DNA of 64,000 bases from Gautieria morchelliformis (taxonomy: Eukaryota > Basidiomycota > Agaricomycetes > Gomphales > Gomphaceae), in NCBI GenBank assembly GCA_015179125.1, contig WHVA01000398.1, forward strand, positions 1 to 64,000, given 5' to 3'. The notes under the pieces were generated by a model. That model did no database searches. It was not told the origin of the DNA and worked only from the letters and a program-made list of their open reading frames with translations. Positions 12,233 to 23,789 of this stretch are shown here, in pieces (the first letter of the stretch is position 1; each line of letters begins with the position of its first letter). The translations under genes and the position numbers were made by a program.

Positions 12233-12803
12233 GTCGATTTATTGAAGAGAACGTATCGTGCGCTGTTGTATAGCTGAGGGGCGTCAAAGAACACTGAGAA
12301 GTTCAGTATTCACACAGTATATGCTTAAGACAGACAAACCACAAAGTGACATAGTCCACCGAGACATACACAGTGGACAAACAACAAAGCGACGTTGTCC
12401 GCGTTAGGCGTAACCAAGATACGCCGTGTCCACCTTGCGCTTAGGGATATCCAAGGACAAGAGAGCATCATGGGTGATGCGATGGTTAGATGAAGGGGGC
12501 ACCACCTCGATATTAGTCCTAAACGTACACTGTAACGGCATGATAATGATTAGAACGGTCCCCGGGCCCGTGGGCATACTTTACACAATTTCTCTTACCA
12601 TAATTGGATCCTATATGGTGACTTGGTGCATGTGTACGGACATCATCTCAAGGCTGAAAAAGTAGGCCGAACCCGATATCTCGAGTGGCATGGCGCCCGG
12701 ATCAACAAACTAGTAATTTTGCCGTATAGTGCTCAATTCGGGCAACAAAACGAGCCCCCACTCGTGATTTTTGTGTGAGTATATGGAGAGCATAGAGAAA
12801 GTT

Positions 12804-12975
12804 GAGACAGAAAGGACATCTGGGTGGGACATTAATTTATTGTGGACGAGACAAAAATGTGGCCAACGCGGGACCAAAATGCTTCCGCGTTGAGACAATG
12901 CCCCCTGACGCGTCGTGACATGCGGCTGGTTGTCGGAGACAAAAATGCATTCCCACGAGACATTATTTGTATTTC
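12804..12975 (-). repeat. MULE-1 right terminal inverted repeat and phased motif array
   Basis: On the plus strand GAGACA-like hexamers (TGTCTC on the minus strand) start at 12804, 12826, 12848, 12870, 12892, 12915, 12936 and 12957. Spacing is 22,22,22,22,23,21,21 bp. Variants are GGGACA (12826), GGGACC (12870) and GTGACA (12915). The outermost motif lies 13 nt from the element edge, matching the left end. The outer 54 bp pair with 4640-4693. Confidence 0.8.
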
Positions 12976-12985
12976 CGTTGGTTAC
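12976..12985. repeat. target-site duplication of MULE-1, right copy
   Basis: CGTTGGTTAC, identical and in the same orientation as 4630-4639. Confidence 0.85.
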
Positions 12986-13800
12986 ACATGATGTCGCTTT
13001 CAGACGCTAATTTCTTAGGTCTTCCACTGCTTCCCCTGCCCTTCACAGAACCTATCCCATCGGCCGTTCAAAGTTTGACTGAGTACCCGCAAGCAGTCTA
13101 GTTGGGGGTCTCAATGGGACTGACCGCGCGAGATCCATTCCAGTCAGTCTGCGACTGGCTGTTGGGTCACAAGTCACTTATATACACTTCCGAGTCTAGT
13201 AACAACAAACATACAACACCAGAGATAGACAGGGCCGAATGCTATAGATGACAGACAAGCAGGTTGCAAAGCAGAGAGATCTGACGGAGCAAAGGAAAAG
13301 AAGAGGAAAATATTCATAGTCAAGATTGGACGAAATATTAGATGGCCAGAGAAAGTTATCTGCCATGTTCGACACCTTCGCTCTTGTGCCGCGGTGTCCC
13401 AGCTCGTCGTGGAGTACCCTGCGCAGCTCGATGAGTAACCGCTGTTAACCGCCGTGAACTTTTACGCAGCCAGCTGATTGTCTCCCAGGAGTGGCGTTTA
13501 CCCGCTGCACGTAAAGGGACTTCCCTCGCGTTTCGGCTTGCGTTCTCTTTACATCGACGGGCCAGCTGTGCGCTCTGAAATTCACGGTCGTATAGCGGGT
13601 CAGATGTATCCGGAGGTATCCAGTCTAGGGAGATCTCGTTGTGGTGTCGCTGCCGGGAAAGAGCATCAACAGTTACCTCGGTTGGCGGGTATTATATAAC
13701 TGGATCATGGAAGTCCCCGCGTCATCCTCCCTCTTACACCTGCAGTAAAATAAGTGACAGCCTAGCACGAGAAGGAGAACAGAGACTGACCAATCAATAT
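12986..13800. other. 800 bp without a recognised gene
   Basis: Flank of MULE-1. Only short open frames occur, the best being 13478-13699 (+), 73 codons, with no motif. I see no RNA gene or repeat. Confidence 0.5.
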
Positions 13801-14890
13801 GTCAGAAGAAGTCGTCTTCACGCTCGGGATTCCTGAGGTTCTGGGGGTGTGGCTCCACCCTGGGTCTGTTCCGTGCTGCCGGGAACTAGGAGGAACAAGT
13901 ACACGATACATACCGTGCACATCGCGCGCGGCCGCCCTCGTCGTCTCGGACCTCATCCTCGCCCTCTGCACACGCCCTGCACAATGTCGCATTCCTACCA
14001 CACAACACACAGCACCCGTATCGATACCCGAGCCCACACATGCTCCCGACGCATCTCCTCCACTCGTATCAGCTCCCTCCCCCACCACACACCCACATTT
14101 CCACTCTCGCCGCCTCCACATGCACGCCCCACTGTCGACCCCTCTCCCCAACGTCGGTGTCCGCATCAGCACCGACAGTGAACGGCCGCGTTCCTCCTGC
14201 GCAGCCTGAACTTTGCGTATCCGCCGGTTGAGGGAGGGGGATGGTGCGGGTGCGGGCGCGGGGTATAACGGCGGCCGCTCTGGTGGCGTCCCCTGAAGCT
14301 GGGCCAGCAACAGCTCGCAAGCTCGAGGTTGCAGGCCCAAGGACATGTCCAGGGACAGGGCGGCCAGCACCAGGCGCAGTCGCAGAGCCAGAGTCACCCG
14401 CCCCTGCAGCAGGCAAGCACCCCGCCCACACATGCACGGCGCGCTGCATTCCAGATAGACGGGTACTACACGAGTGCGCGGGGATGGGGTGCTATGGCGG
14501 TAGGTCGTGCGTGCTGTGCGTGTGCGGGTCCGCTGACTGACGAGTCGTGCGCGTGCACCCTCTTGAGCTTCTTTCGCCGCTTCATGCTTCTTTCTGCTCA
14601 TCGATTCTAACCCCGCCTCCCACTCCCAGATAATGGAACACTCCAACATTCTGCGCGACTTCGCGAACCTCTACGGCTGCCGCTCCTCTGCGCACGCCAC
14701 CGCGACGTCGCGAGCTTCCGACGGCCCTGCTAACCCCGCCCCGCGCCCTCCGAGGTCGCGTGAAGTTTATGATCGCGTGAGAAAGTTTCCTGCTAGAGTC
14801 TTGAGAGTCTTGTCCACCGCTTTCAGTTGTGAATGTGCTCCCTGGGAGCAGGTCGGCAACCTCCTCGTAAAGCATTCCTGTCACCATGGC
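13800..14890. other. GC-rich tract, possible Gln-rich relic on the plus strand
   Basis: Strong GC bias opens frames on all strands here, so ORF length is not evidence of coding. The most protein-like piece is on the plus strand at about 14300-14490: QAQGHVQGQGGQHQAQSQ followed by a Pro/Thr/His stretch and AAFQIDGYYTSARGWG. It could be a fragment of a Gln-rich regulator, but no DNA-binding domain is visible. I do not assign a function. The right end (14570-14765) is repeated inverted at 18400-18625. Confidence 0.3.
14570..14765 (+). repeat. inverted repeat with 18.40-18.62 kb, left copy
   Basis: About 200 bp matching the reverse complement of 18400-18625, for example ACTCCAACATTCTG and CTCTGCGCAC..CACCGCGACGTCGCGAGC. 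The left copy has about 40 bp more between CTGCTC and ACTCCAAC. The copies lie 3.8 kb apart around the Ypd1 relic. Neither is a recognised family. Confidence 0.7.
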
Positions 14891-15311
14891 ATTTTTTTAA
14901 TCCTGTTGCCAGCTAATAACTAGGACGTTATAAGTTTCGTGCAGGCAGGTCGAAGAGAACTTACCCACAGGCGTAAAACACGAGGAAGCAGCGCTACAGT
15001 TGCGCGAAATCAAGTGGCTCTAACAGACTACGGATTCGGATGCCTGATGATGAACCGCAACCAGCCTGTTATGCTGTGCTCAGCGCCAGGTGGCAGTGCG
15101 AATGTTTGGGCAAATTGATGAGGATACAGTCGTCGGAGCTTGAGTATGACGGTCTGCGTTCTCCCACGGCTCCAACTTGGGCAATTAGACGGGTGTGGAG
15201 TTGTTTGTCCTCGACGTCTACTTCCTACTTTGAGACTCTAGACGCCCTCAAGTCAAAATCGAGCCACCGCCTCTGTGTTAATTGTTATGCGCAGTAGACT
15301 AGATTAAACGA

Positions 15312-15502
15312 GCTCAGTGAACGGAAGCTTCACTGAGCCTATGTGTATAGCTACCTAGATTAAACGAGCTATACATGGGGGTGAGCGACTTGCGCATGGA
15401 TATGTTAAACGGTACGTACCTCAGTGAACGGAAGCTTCACTGAGGTACGGCTAGCTATGCGTCTGAACTATATACCAGCTTCGGTCATGCTAGGCCGAAG
15501 CT
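15312..15502. repeat. cluster of four hairpins
   Basis: Arms: 15312-15321/15329-15338 (GCTCAGTGAA), 15344-15352/15367-15375 (TGTATAGCT), 15415-15428/15436-15449 (CGTACCTCAGTGAA), 15477-15484/15495-15502 (AGCTTCGG). The first and third share the same core and the same 7-nt loop CGGAAGC. TAGATTAAACGAGCT occurs twice, at about 15299 and 15356. No gene lies within 14900-16090; the rest of that interval holds nothing I can name. Confidence 0.75.
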
Positions 15503-16102
15503 ATTCTCGTCCTCCCTACTCTGACTGTTCGGCCGGGCACGGCCCTGCTGCGTTCCATCATGTCCATGCTTACCAACAGCACCATATCCCAATAACCAGG
15601 TGATGTGCTGTCCACTGGCAATGTGCGTGCTCACTTTCCGATGAACTGATGCACAACTGAATTGAGGACGCCGAGAACATTAAGCGTCATACGAAGGCGT
15701 ACTATGAATCGCCTCACCTGCCAATTCCGGGTAGGTAGAATTTTGGCCTTGGGATATTCGGAAACGGCGTGTTAGTGGCTACGGCTCTGACTAGTTTGCC
15801 ACGGGGTAAGGTCATGTTTATCGGTGAGCTAACGCCATTGTACGCCTGTCGCCCTATACCGATTCAGTAGCTGAGATTGCGCAGTGTAGAAGTTGCTTCA
15901 GGCCTCATGGTAACCCCAGACAACGGCTGATCCACGAACATGACACCCTTCACACCAGCACGCGCGACTACGGGCAGCGCGAGAGACGACTCTCCAGAGG
16001 AGGTGGTTCCCAACGGCCAGCTGTCGAGTGATCGCGCGGAGCAGTCGCCCCCGCCACAACGACGACCACCGCCTCAGCAGCGACACCGGTGTCGGCCCAA
16101 GA

Positions 16103-16500
16103 ATGTCGGCCCACACTGACTCCCGCCCCGACATGGACACCTTCCTCCAGATCCTCGACCTCGACGACAATCACGGGTTCAACAGTGGCATGGCCTGCGC
16201 CCACTTTGACCAGGCCGCTGTGCCCCTTTGGGACGTGCACAGCGCGTTGTGATTCCAGCCTGCTGCCTCGTCGCTCCCGTTCTCACATCCAGATTCCCGC
16301 CCGTCGTTCCCCGTCAGCGTCGACTCGTCCCTCGGCCCGGCCCTTCCTCAAGCGCTCATCTGCCGCCCTCGGCGTGCAAAAAGTGCAGCCATGCGAGCAA
16401 ATCCAGCACCTGGGGGAGAGGCGGGACGTCGATACAGACGTGCAGCCGGATGGGGAAGAGGGACATGACGCCGCCAAGGGCGGAAAGGGCCAGTTAACGC
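16103..16500 (+). pseudogene. ypd1-like: Ypd1-like histidine phosphotransfer protein, broken
   Basis: Fungal Ypd1 passes phosphate from a hybrid sensor kinase to response regulators in osmotic and oxidative stress signalling. Frame one (16103-16252) has DMDTFLQILDLDDNHGF and ACAHFDQA, matching the first helices of the HPt bundle. Another frame from about 16341 has FLKRSSAALGVQKVQ and EQIQHLGERRD, matching the segment just after the active His. Between them an indel of a few bases at CTCGGCCCGGCCCTTCC shifts the frame and removes the His codon expected in the HFLKGSS motif. The last helices are missing. It is a relic of a normally single-copy essential gene, so a functional copy should exist elsewhere. 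Confidence 0.7.
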
Positions 16501-16639
16501 GGAGGAGACCCTTAAGAGGTGCGTTATCTCCTTTCATCCCCACATCCCTCCTACTCTCTTGCCTTCCGTTGTTCTCTACCTGCATGTGTGGAGCTGCTGT
16601 GCCGCACAGCAGGTTATCGTTGCATGTTTGTCCCTGCGT

Positions 16640-17720
16640 TTTGGTGTCCCCTTGACATCTAGCTGGAGTGGAGGCTGGCGCTGAAGTAGGAATTGGAATT
16701 GGAATTGGTTTCGAACTCAACCTGGTTCAAGTTCGAATCTTATATGTTTAGTATAATTATTAAAAGTAAATAGCTAAACATTTATAATTTATAAATTTAA
16801 AAAGATATTTTAGTACTTTCAATTTCGAGGCTGAGCTCCACCGCGCCCCGAGCTCAAAGCGAGCTCGATCCTCATCTTAGGTATTCTGTTGATTACCTAC
16901 GCTTTGTTCTGGAGAACTTCTGAGAGTCAAATGACCATGATACAGCTGACATCCGTGGAAAGAGATGTCCCCTCTAACCTGAAAAGACAAGAAAAGGAGA
17001 CATAACCGTCCTGATTCTGAACTGACCCGAAGACTGCTTAAGGGGATGTGTTCTCGGATATAATTCTTGACGTGCACAGGTAATTCCGAATAGGTGCGCA
17101 GTTTCTGGAGATTAATGCTTTAAGCAAAGCACAAGGGCCATAATCAGGAACTGGCTTATCTCACCTCGACAGCCCAGCAGATATCCACCCACACCCCTAA
17201 TAAACTAAGTGTTACATACAACAATGGATGGACATGGAATAGTAGACATACAGTGGGACGGGAGGCGGTTGAGCATGGGTAAATCCATGTCATGGTGGCT
17301 GCATTTAAAAGCACCTAGCTACGCTGACGGACTGCTACTATAATCCGCCTTGACAGACAACTGCGATCCTCATGCTTTGAGAGAGTCAATTGCGACAACT
17401 GGTGGTATTTCCCCAGCAGGGAGATGACCGTTCAAAACTTGGGGCCACATGGCCAAGTACCGTAGGTTGTTTTCTCAAACTTATTCGATGGTGGTTGATG
17501 TGGGATAAGCCGAGGTCGGTAGGATGATCGCCAATGATGGCCATTATCACTGGTCGGCGTTCTGCTGATAACACCTGTGGATGCTGAATGGAGTCACATT
17601 CGGTGTCTGTCAGAGGGCGGGGAGGAAGCTATGCTAGCTCACCAGTCAGAGGTCGCCTTGCAGCAGCAATCAGAATGAAGACTCGATTTTCTAGCTTCAA
17701 GTGAAATGCTCCTATATTCT
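16640..17720. other. 1 kb without a recognised gene
   Basis: Contains a GGAATT microsatellite near 16688, an inverted pair TTCGAACTCAACC/GGTTCAAGTTCGAA (about 16709-16736) and a short AT-rich run (16741-16812). No motif-bearing ORF. Confidence 0.5.
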
Positions 17721-17728
17721 CTTCTACA

Positions 17729-18082
17729 TCAAGATCTCTCTATCTTCCTTGCGAAGCACGTCCAGACGTCCCTTATGTAGGGTGAGGGAATGGACCCACA
17801 CACGTCTACAAGCGCCGCTTTCAGTTTTTCACAGCAGAACGCTTTGATGCGGTCCAAGCACCGGGAACATGGGCATCCGCCAGCATGTACGTAATTTGCA
17901 CCTGACCATGCGGCGCGATCGTACCCCCGGCCTTTGCCGACTCGATCCCTTGATCCACGTGGTTGGCTTGGCATCTTGGGTTCTTTGTGGCGGTGCCTGG
18001 TTCTTTGATACAGTAGTGTGCCTGGGTTCTGTATCTCAGGGATGTAGATCCAGGAGCACGTGCTCGCGTATGAATGATGCAC
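17729..18082 (-). CDS. unrecognised Cys-containing ORF
   Basis: A 117-codon frame. The C-terminal half contains GGCPCSRCLDRIKAFCCEKL, a Cys-rich helical-looking patch, then DVCGSIPSPYIRDVWTCF. I know no family for it. It has no supporting neighbours, so it may be chance. The N-terminal half is basic and Pro-rich. Confidence 0.2.
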   Translation of the reverse strand: MHHSYASTCSWIYIPEIQNPGTLLYQRTRHRHKEPKMPSQPRGSRDRVGKGRGYDRAAWSGANYVHAGGCPCSRCLDRIKAFCCEKLKAALVDVCGSIPSPYIRDVWTCFARKIERS

Positions 18083-18399
18083 CCCTACAGTTCACCACAC
18101 GGTCCGACCCAACCGCCGTCATCCTCTGAGGCCTCTCTGTATAATGTGGAGAATGGGATTCTATGCGAGCGGCGACGTCCGAGTTGTTTCTCTGTTTCAT
18201 CCCGGGAGGCACTTGCGCTCATGCTTGCCCAGGTCTGACTGCCGAATGCACTGGCGATGTCACCCTGAACAGCTGACCGGCATGACTGAGAAACATTTTG
18301 AAATAGGTGCGTCGGAATACAACAGACACGTGCTACTTACAAGCCTTCATCGAAGCTGTCCTCAGCAGCGCCATCCTTCCACGTCGTAAATAGAGGCAT

Positions 18400-18625
18400 T
18401 GCCAGGTAACGTTTTAAACCGCCCCCTCCAGCGCCACCCCCGGCAAACCTCCGCCAATCGTCATCCTGCGACCTCGGGGCGGGGCGGGGTTGGCAGGGCC
18501 GTCGGGAGCTCGCGACGTCGCGGTGGAGTGCGCAGAGGAGCGGGAGCCGTGGTGGTTTGCGAAGTCGCACAGAATGTTGGAGTGTCGAGCAGAAACAAGT
18601 GTGAAGCGGCGAAAGAAGCTCGGAA
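18400..18625 (-). repeat. inverted repeat with 14.57-14.77 kb, right copy
   Basis: Reverse-complement copy of 14570-14765, lacking about 40 bp present there. On the plus strand it reads RNKCEAAKEARKKRAR, matching RKKHEAAKEAQEGARA on the minus strand of the left copy. The segment may therefore once have coded, but this is weak. Confidence 0.65.
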
Positions 18626-18947
18626 GAAGCGCGCAAGAAGCATGCAGATGAAAGAACCACATTAGTAAGCTCGTGCTCGTCAACGCCAACGCACCTTGGT
18701 CAAATGCATCCCCCCCGCCGTCGTCGAGCGATTTTGGACGTCGGCAGGCGCCGTATCCGGGACTATAGGCACTGCGGTATGTGGGGAGAGCGCCGTGGAG
18801 TTGTGGGGCATGGGGTCTGGCGCTTAGGGAGCGGTCTGTGCCGGGCGCCAAGAGGGTGCGCCGTTCGATTACGTAATGGGCGCGCAAAGCACGCTGCAAC
18901 CATGGTTATAAACGCTTCACCATGGCTCAATTTGCACACCGCATCTC

Positions 18948-19115
18948 ATGAAACACTCCCGCCTCTCTGAAAGGAACGTTTCCATGACTATCCCGGCCGA
19001 CCGCGTTGTCGTCGCGGTGCGAACACAGGGCATTGGGGAGGGCATCACGTGTCGCTTTCCACAGGCTGGTGCCGACATTTGGATTTTGGGCCAAAATGAG
19101 GCGAAAGGTACGCTC
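18948..19115 (+). pseudogene. N-terminal fragment of a short-chain dehydrogenase/reductase
   Basis: The frame reads RVVVAVRTQGIGEGITCRF then AGADIWILGQNEAKG. This is the first beta-alpha-beta of a Rossmann-fold SDR: TGGxQGIG binds the cofactor pyrophosphate and xGRNEAK follows strand two. Here the glycines before QGIG read as VRT. No downstream catalytic Tyr-x3-Lys or second exon is visible; the frame runs on into GC-rich low-complexity sequence to 20327. I read it as a truncated relic. A 459-codon ORF covering this stretch is mostly an artefact of GC content. Confidence 0.5.
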
Positions 19116-19779
19116 GCTCCTGCGCCTTGGTATGATGTATGCATATGCGTCCTGCTATCCAACACAGGCCGTGCTGGCACGGCTGTGGAGACACAACCCC
19201 ACCCAGCCGATGGTTCGTCCCGTTGCTCAGTCCCCCGTGGCTCTGACCGAGCGCCACCCGCTGCTCCCGTAGACTCAATCCCCCGGCCCTCACGTCCCTC
19301 ACCGCCCTCCCCCGCGCGGCGGCTCCGTCCCGCACGACACGCACGCCAATCGGGGCGCGGGGGCCTTCGCCGCGGAGGACGCGCGCTACCCACAGCAAAC
19401 GTGTACCGGGACAAGCTTGAGAAGAATAAGCAGCCGGAGCGTGAGCGCGTGGCGTGGGACGTCGGCGTGGTTCGGCGTGCAGAGGCGCGTGCTTTTCGAG
19501 GGCGGGGACGGGGCCGGGCGCGCGACGACACCGAACCCCCCAGACGGCGGGAGTTCTTCAAGGCGGAACCTGGGAAGGAGTTCAGCAGCGCGGCCGAGTG
19601 TGACTTTCATGTCTGCGGGGGCGCGCGATTGGCGCGGCGGGGCGCGGGGACGAGCCTCCTGCGAAGCGGCGCATGGGGCTGGGGCTGGGGCTGCGCAGGT
19701 GACGTCGATGCGTCGCTGGCGACACTGCACATATCGCCTGGGGCCGCGTGCGCGACGCATGTGAGCATGTGCGCGCGTC

Positions 19780-20200
19780 GCCGCGGCTGGGCACGGCCAG
19801 ACTGGCGCACCGCACATCCCCGCACCCCTGCGCACACACGCCGCCGCCCTCAACAGCCGCCTCCACCTCGGCACCCGCAGCGCCGCAGACGCCCCCCACC
19901 GCTAACTCTACAGCCGCAAGCCCCCCCTCCCCCCTTACACCGCCACCGCCACAGTACCCTTAGCCTTACCCATACCCATGCCCGCCCCCCTCCCCTCACG
20001 CACCCCGAGAACGGTAACGGGAACGCTCCCGCACCCGCGCCCCGCCTCCCGCCAGCGTGTAGCCCCCCACGCATGCACACATGCTCCCCCCGCACGCGCA
20101 CGCCTACCCTGCCGCCGCCCCGTGCTCTCCGCCGCATTCCCCGCGCCCGCATGCACACCTCAAACGCAAACGCAAACGCAAGCACGAGCCTACACCACCC
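19780..20200. repeat. C-rich, purine-poor low-complexity tract
   Basis: The plus strand is dominated by CCC, CAC and CGC runs, with a small tandem ACGCAA repeat near 20165-20180. All frames stay open and give Pro/His/Arg-rich translations, so no coding call is made. Confidence 0.6.
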
Positions 20201-20242
20201 TGGCATGAAGGATGGAAGGTTACTGCGGGAAGCGATGCATGA

Positions 20243-21370
<1,128 letters not shown>

Positions 21371-22603
21371 CCGCCAGACGCCAGCTGTATGAAACGTATA
21401 CAGCCCGCTGTAAATATGTATCAGCCCGTTCTAAATACACTATCAGCCCCTTGTTTGGATTAGTCTACGGTGCTCATGCACTATTCCTTTAGCTTCCAGT
21501 ACGGTTCACGTGCACCGCAAGCCGTCTGCAACTGAAGGTGCACGGGCACCGTCTGCAATTACGGCCCACACGTTAGTCTATGGTGCTCATGCACCATTCT
21601 TTTAGTCTACAGCACGGTTCACGTGCACCGCAAGCCGTCTGCCACTGAAGGCGCACGGGCACCGTGCTGGAATTACGGCCCACACGTACCGTCCGCCGTA
21701 TGCGCCGTACGGTTCACCTGCACCGTCCGCCGTGTGCGCCGTACGGTTCATCCGCACCGTCCGCCGTGTCCGCCGTGTGGTTCACCTGCACCGTCCGCCG
21801 TGTGCGCCGTACGGTTCACCCGCACCGTCCGCCGTGTGCGCGTACGGTTCACCTGCACCGTCCGCCGTGTCCGCCGTGTGGTTCACCTGCACCGTCCGCC
21901 GTGTGCGCGTACGGTTCACAAGAACCGTCCGTCGTATGTGCCATACGCTGCAGACCGGCCCCTCGTACGGCTCCCAAGCACCGTCCGTCGTATGTGCCGT
22001 ACGGTGCACAGGAACTGTATGCCCTCGTATGTCGCTGCCGTACTGTGCAGAGAACCGTAGGCCGGCGGTTCACAAGGACCGTCCGTGGTATCTGCCGTAC
22101 GGTGCACAGGAACCGTAGGCCGGCTCCACATACGGTCCACGCGCACTGTCCGCCAAGTGGACGTACGGTGCCCAGGAACCATACGCCGGCTCCACGTACG
22201 GTTCACAAGCACCGTCCGTGATATTTGCGGTACGGTGCACAGGAACCGCACGCCGGCTCCACGTATGGTTCATACGCACCATCATAACCGCTGAAGCAGT
22301 TCCTTTGGGCAGCAACTACCATCAGCATAGACACTAGCTTACTGGCAAATATCGACGACGCCGTCTCAAGCATTCGTAGGCGACTGCCGCTGAGTTGATG
22401 GGATTGCCGTGAAAGCTCAAAGTCGTCGTGGGAGAAGCAACAAACACCCAACGCGCGTCGTGGGCACGTCACGTGACGACATGGAACACCGCGTCGTGGG
22501 TATGTCACGTGCCCTGAAGAACGAAGCGACCAGGCATGCAACGTGGATAGTCGTTGTAATGTTATCAGACAGACTGGTGGAACTTATGAGGTGCGTCGCT
22601 GAG
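21371..22603 (+). repeat. long inverted repeat, left copy
   Basis: Matches the reverse complement of 33399-34495 from CCGCCAGA..AACGTATACAGCCCGCTG through the minisatellite and the GTCACGTGACG region to GTCGCTGAG. Both copies have the same outer end (CGTATACAGCCCGC) and lie 11 kb apart, like very long terminal inverted repeats. No target duplication was found outside. It carries the 34-bp minisatellite in its middle; the inner part can be read as a 65-residue frame in both copies, likely chance. Confidence 0.8.
21678..22290 (+). repeat. 34-bp minisatellite with palindromic CCGTACGG
   Basis: Units of 33-34 bp of the form GTACGGTTCACCTGCACCG + TCCGCCGTGTGCGCC. Many unit joins form the palindrome CCGTACGG or a derivative. 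The period is not a multiple of three, so the overlapping open frames of up to 185 codons here are repeat artefacts. Confidence 0.85.
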
Positions 22604-22605
22604 TA

Positions 22606-23504
22606 AGATAGAAGTCATCTTAAACTGGCACCCCTTACGTAAGCTGAGCACAGTCCAATGGCGAGCTCAATAACACTCAAAGGCAAACACTTTTTGCCAA
22701 ATGGCTTCCTAGAGTCTCTTTGGGACATGTCTACCTACAATCCTTAGGAGAGACTTAGGATATATCTATATTTATTGAGGAGATATATAGCATCCAAAAT
22801 GTGACATAGAAAAAATATCAAATTATTTTTCCAATGTCCTAGAATGATTTCCTGCAATTTCGGTTTTTCGACCGATGGAATTTGGCGGTCACGTGACCTA
22901 TTTGTCAGCCTTTTGAACCTTCGGACGATGCACGAAAAAAGCTTCAAACCGCTCTGGGGCCCTTGCTACACATTTTTACTGCTTAAATCGGGGTTTAGGT
23001 AGGTACAACCTTACACTAGGTGAGTTCCACTGCAGGCTGCTTACTTAGTCGTCACTTTGACCGCCCGGCAGGTTGTGCTTGACCCCGTTCACACATTCAG
23101 GCCTCAGGGGTCGCGGCTGTCTAGATGATGTCCCCTTGGTACAGATTCAGAGGTGTGTGAGAATTGTTTCCTATCAGCAGATTCTAACTCCTCAACAGGT
23201 ATGCTAATAGGTTGGCCCAATTTATAGATCCTACAAAAAAGGGTTGAATGGGGCACAAGCTGTCTGGGAAAACCGTAAATACCATGCCCATCGTACTTTA
23301 CCTCCAAACATTATGTCTGAGTTGGACAAGGAATTCATGTAATATGATTCAATGTCACTAATTATATTATAGAACATGTCATTGCACTAAGGTGCCTTCT
23401 GAAAGGGGGTAAAAAAAAAAAAATCCCCGAGGCAAGGATTTGGCGCATCACGTGACCTAAGCGCCTGCTTACATAAAGGTGCCAGTTTAAGATGACTTCT
23501 ATCT
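22606..23504. mobile_element. 899-bp TA-target MITE (Tc1/mariner-like)
   Basis: Perfect 27-bp terminal inverted repeats, AGATAGAAGTCATCT.. at 22606-22632 and its reverse complement at 23478-23504, with weaker similarity for about 15 bp further in. It is flanked by TA on both sides (22604-22605, 23505-23506). The related repeat at 33.4 kb has the uninterrupted site, GAG-TA-CCATCTCCACT read on the minus strand, proving insertion into a TA. No transposase frame is present, so it is non-autonomous. An A13 run near 23413 sits between GGGG and CCCC. Confidence 0.9.
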
Positions 23505-23789
23505 TACCATCTCCACTAGGCCACTCAGTCACTTTACTCTCTTTATTTAGCTGCAAACTGTAACCTGATCTCATTTGTTTCTTCATATCTGTCTGGTCTG
23601 GCACTGTGCTGCTGTCTCCACTATCATACAGGGTGCAATGTGCCCTCTGCACATGGAACAAGATATTCCTGCTGGTACACCATGTCGCTCTAAGTCGGCT
23701 GCCTGGACACAATCAACTGTATGAGTGGATACTGATTTCCAAATGTGTGCTTGCCTGTTCTTTCATGAGCCTGACAAGGGGTGCTACAG

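Larger units (their letters stand above)
4640..12975 (-). mobile_element. MULE-1: complete Mutator-like DNA transposon with Ulp1 modules
   Basis: An 8.3 kb element bounded by inverted ends and a 10-bp direct duplication CGTTGGTTAC. The ends match over about 54 bp: the left reads AATAATGTCTCGTG..., and the reverse complement of the right end has the same core with few differences. Inside is one minus-strand gene with a MULE DDE core, a SWIM finger and two Ulp1-like modules. Subterminal regions (about 4720-5025 and 12235-12800) are non-coding. Both ends carry a phased TGTCTC-like motif array. The clean target duplication and mostly open exons suggest a fairly recent insertion, but the gene holds at least one in-frame stop. 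Confidence 0.85.

Noticed and set aside
13762-14649. 295-codon minus-strand ORF
   Set aside because: GC-rich tract with open frames everywhere, no domain, and Arg/Thr/Cys-rich low complexity.
16700-16745. tRNA-like GGTTCAAGTTCGAATC
   Set aside because: No acceptor stem, D arm or anticodon arm can be folded around it; it is an inverted repeat next to a microsatellite.
21623-22315. Overlapping ORFs of up to 185 codons on both strands
   Set aside because: They translate the 34-bp minisatellite; the same stretches occur in several frames and in the inverted copy.
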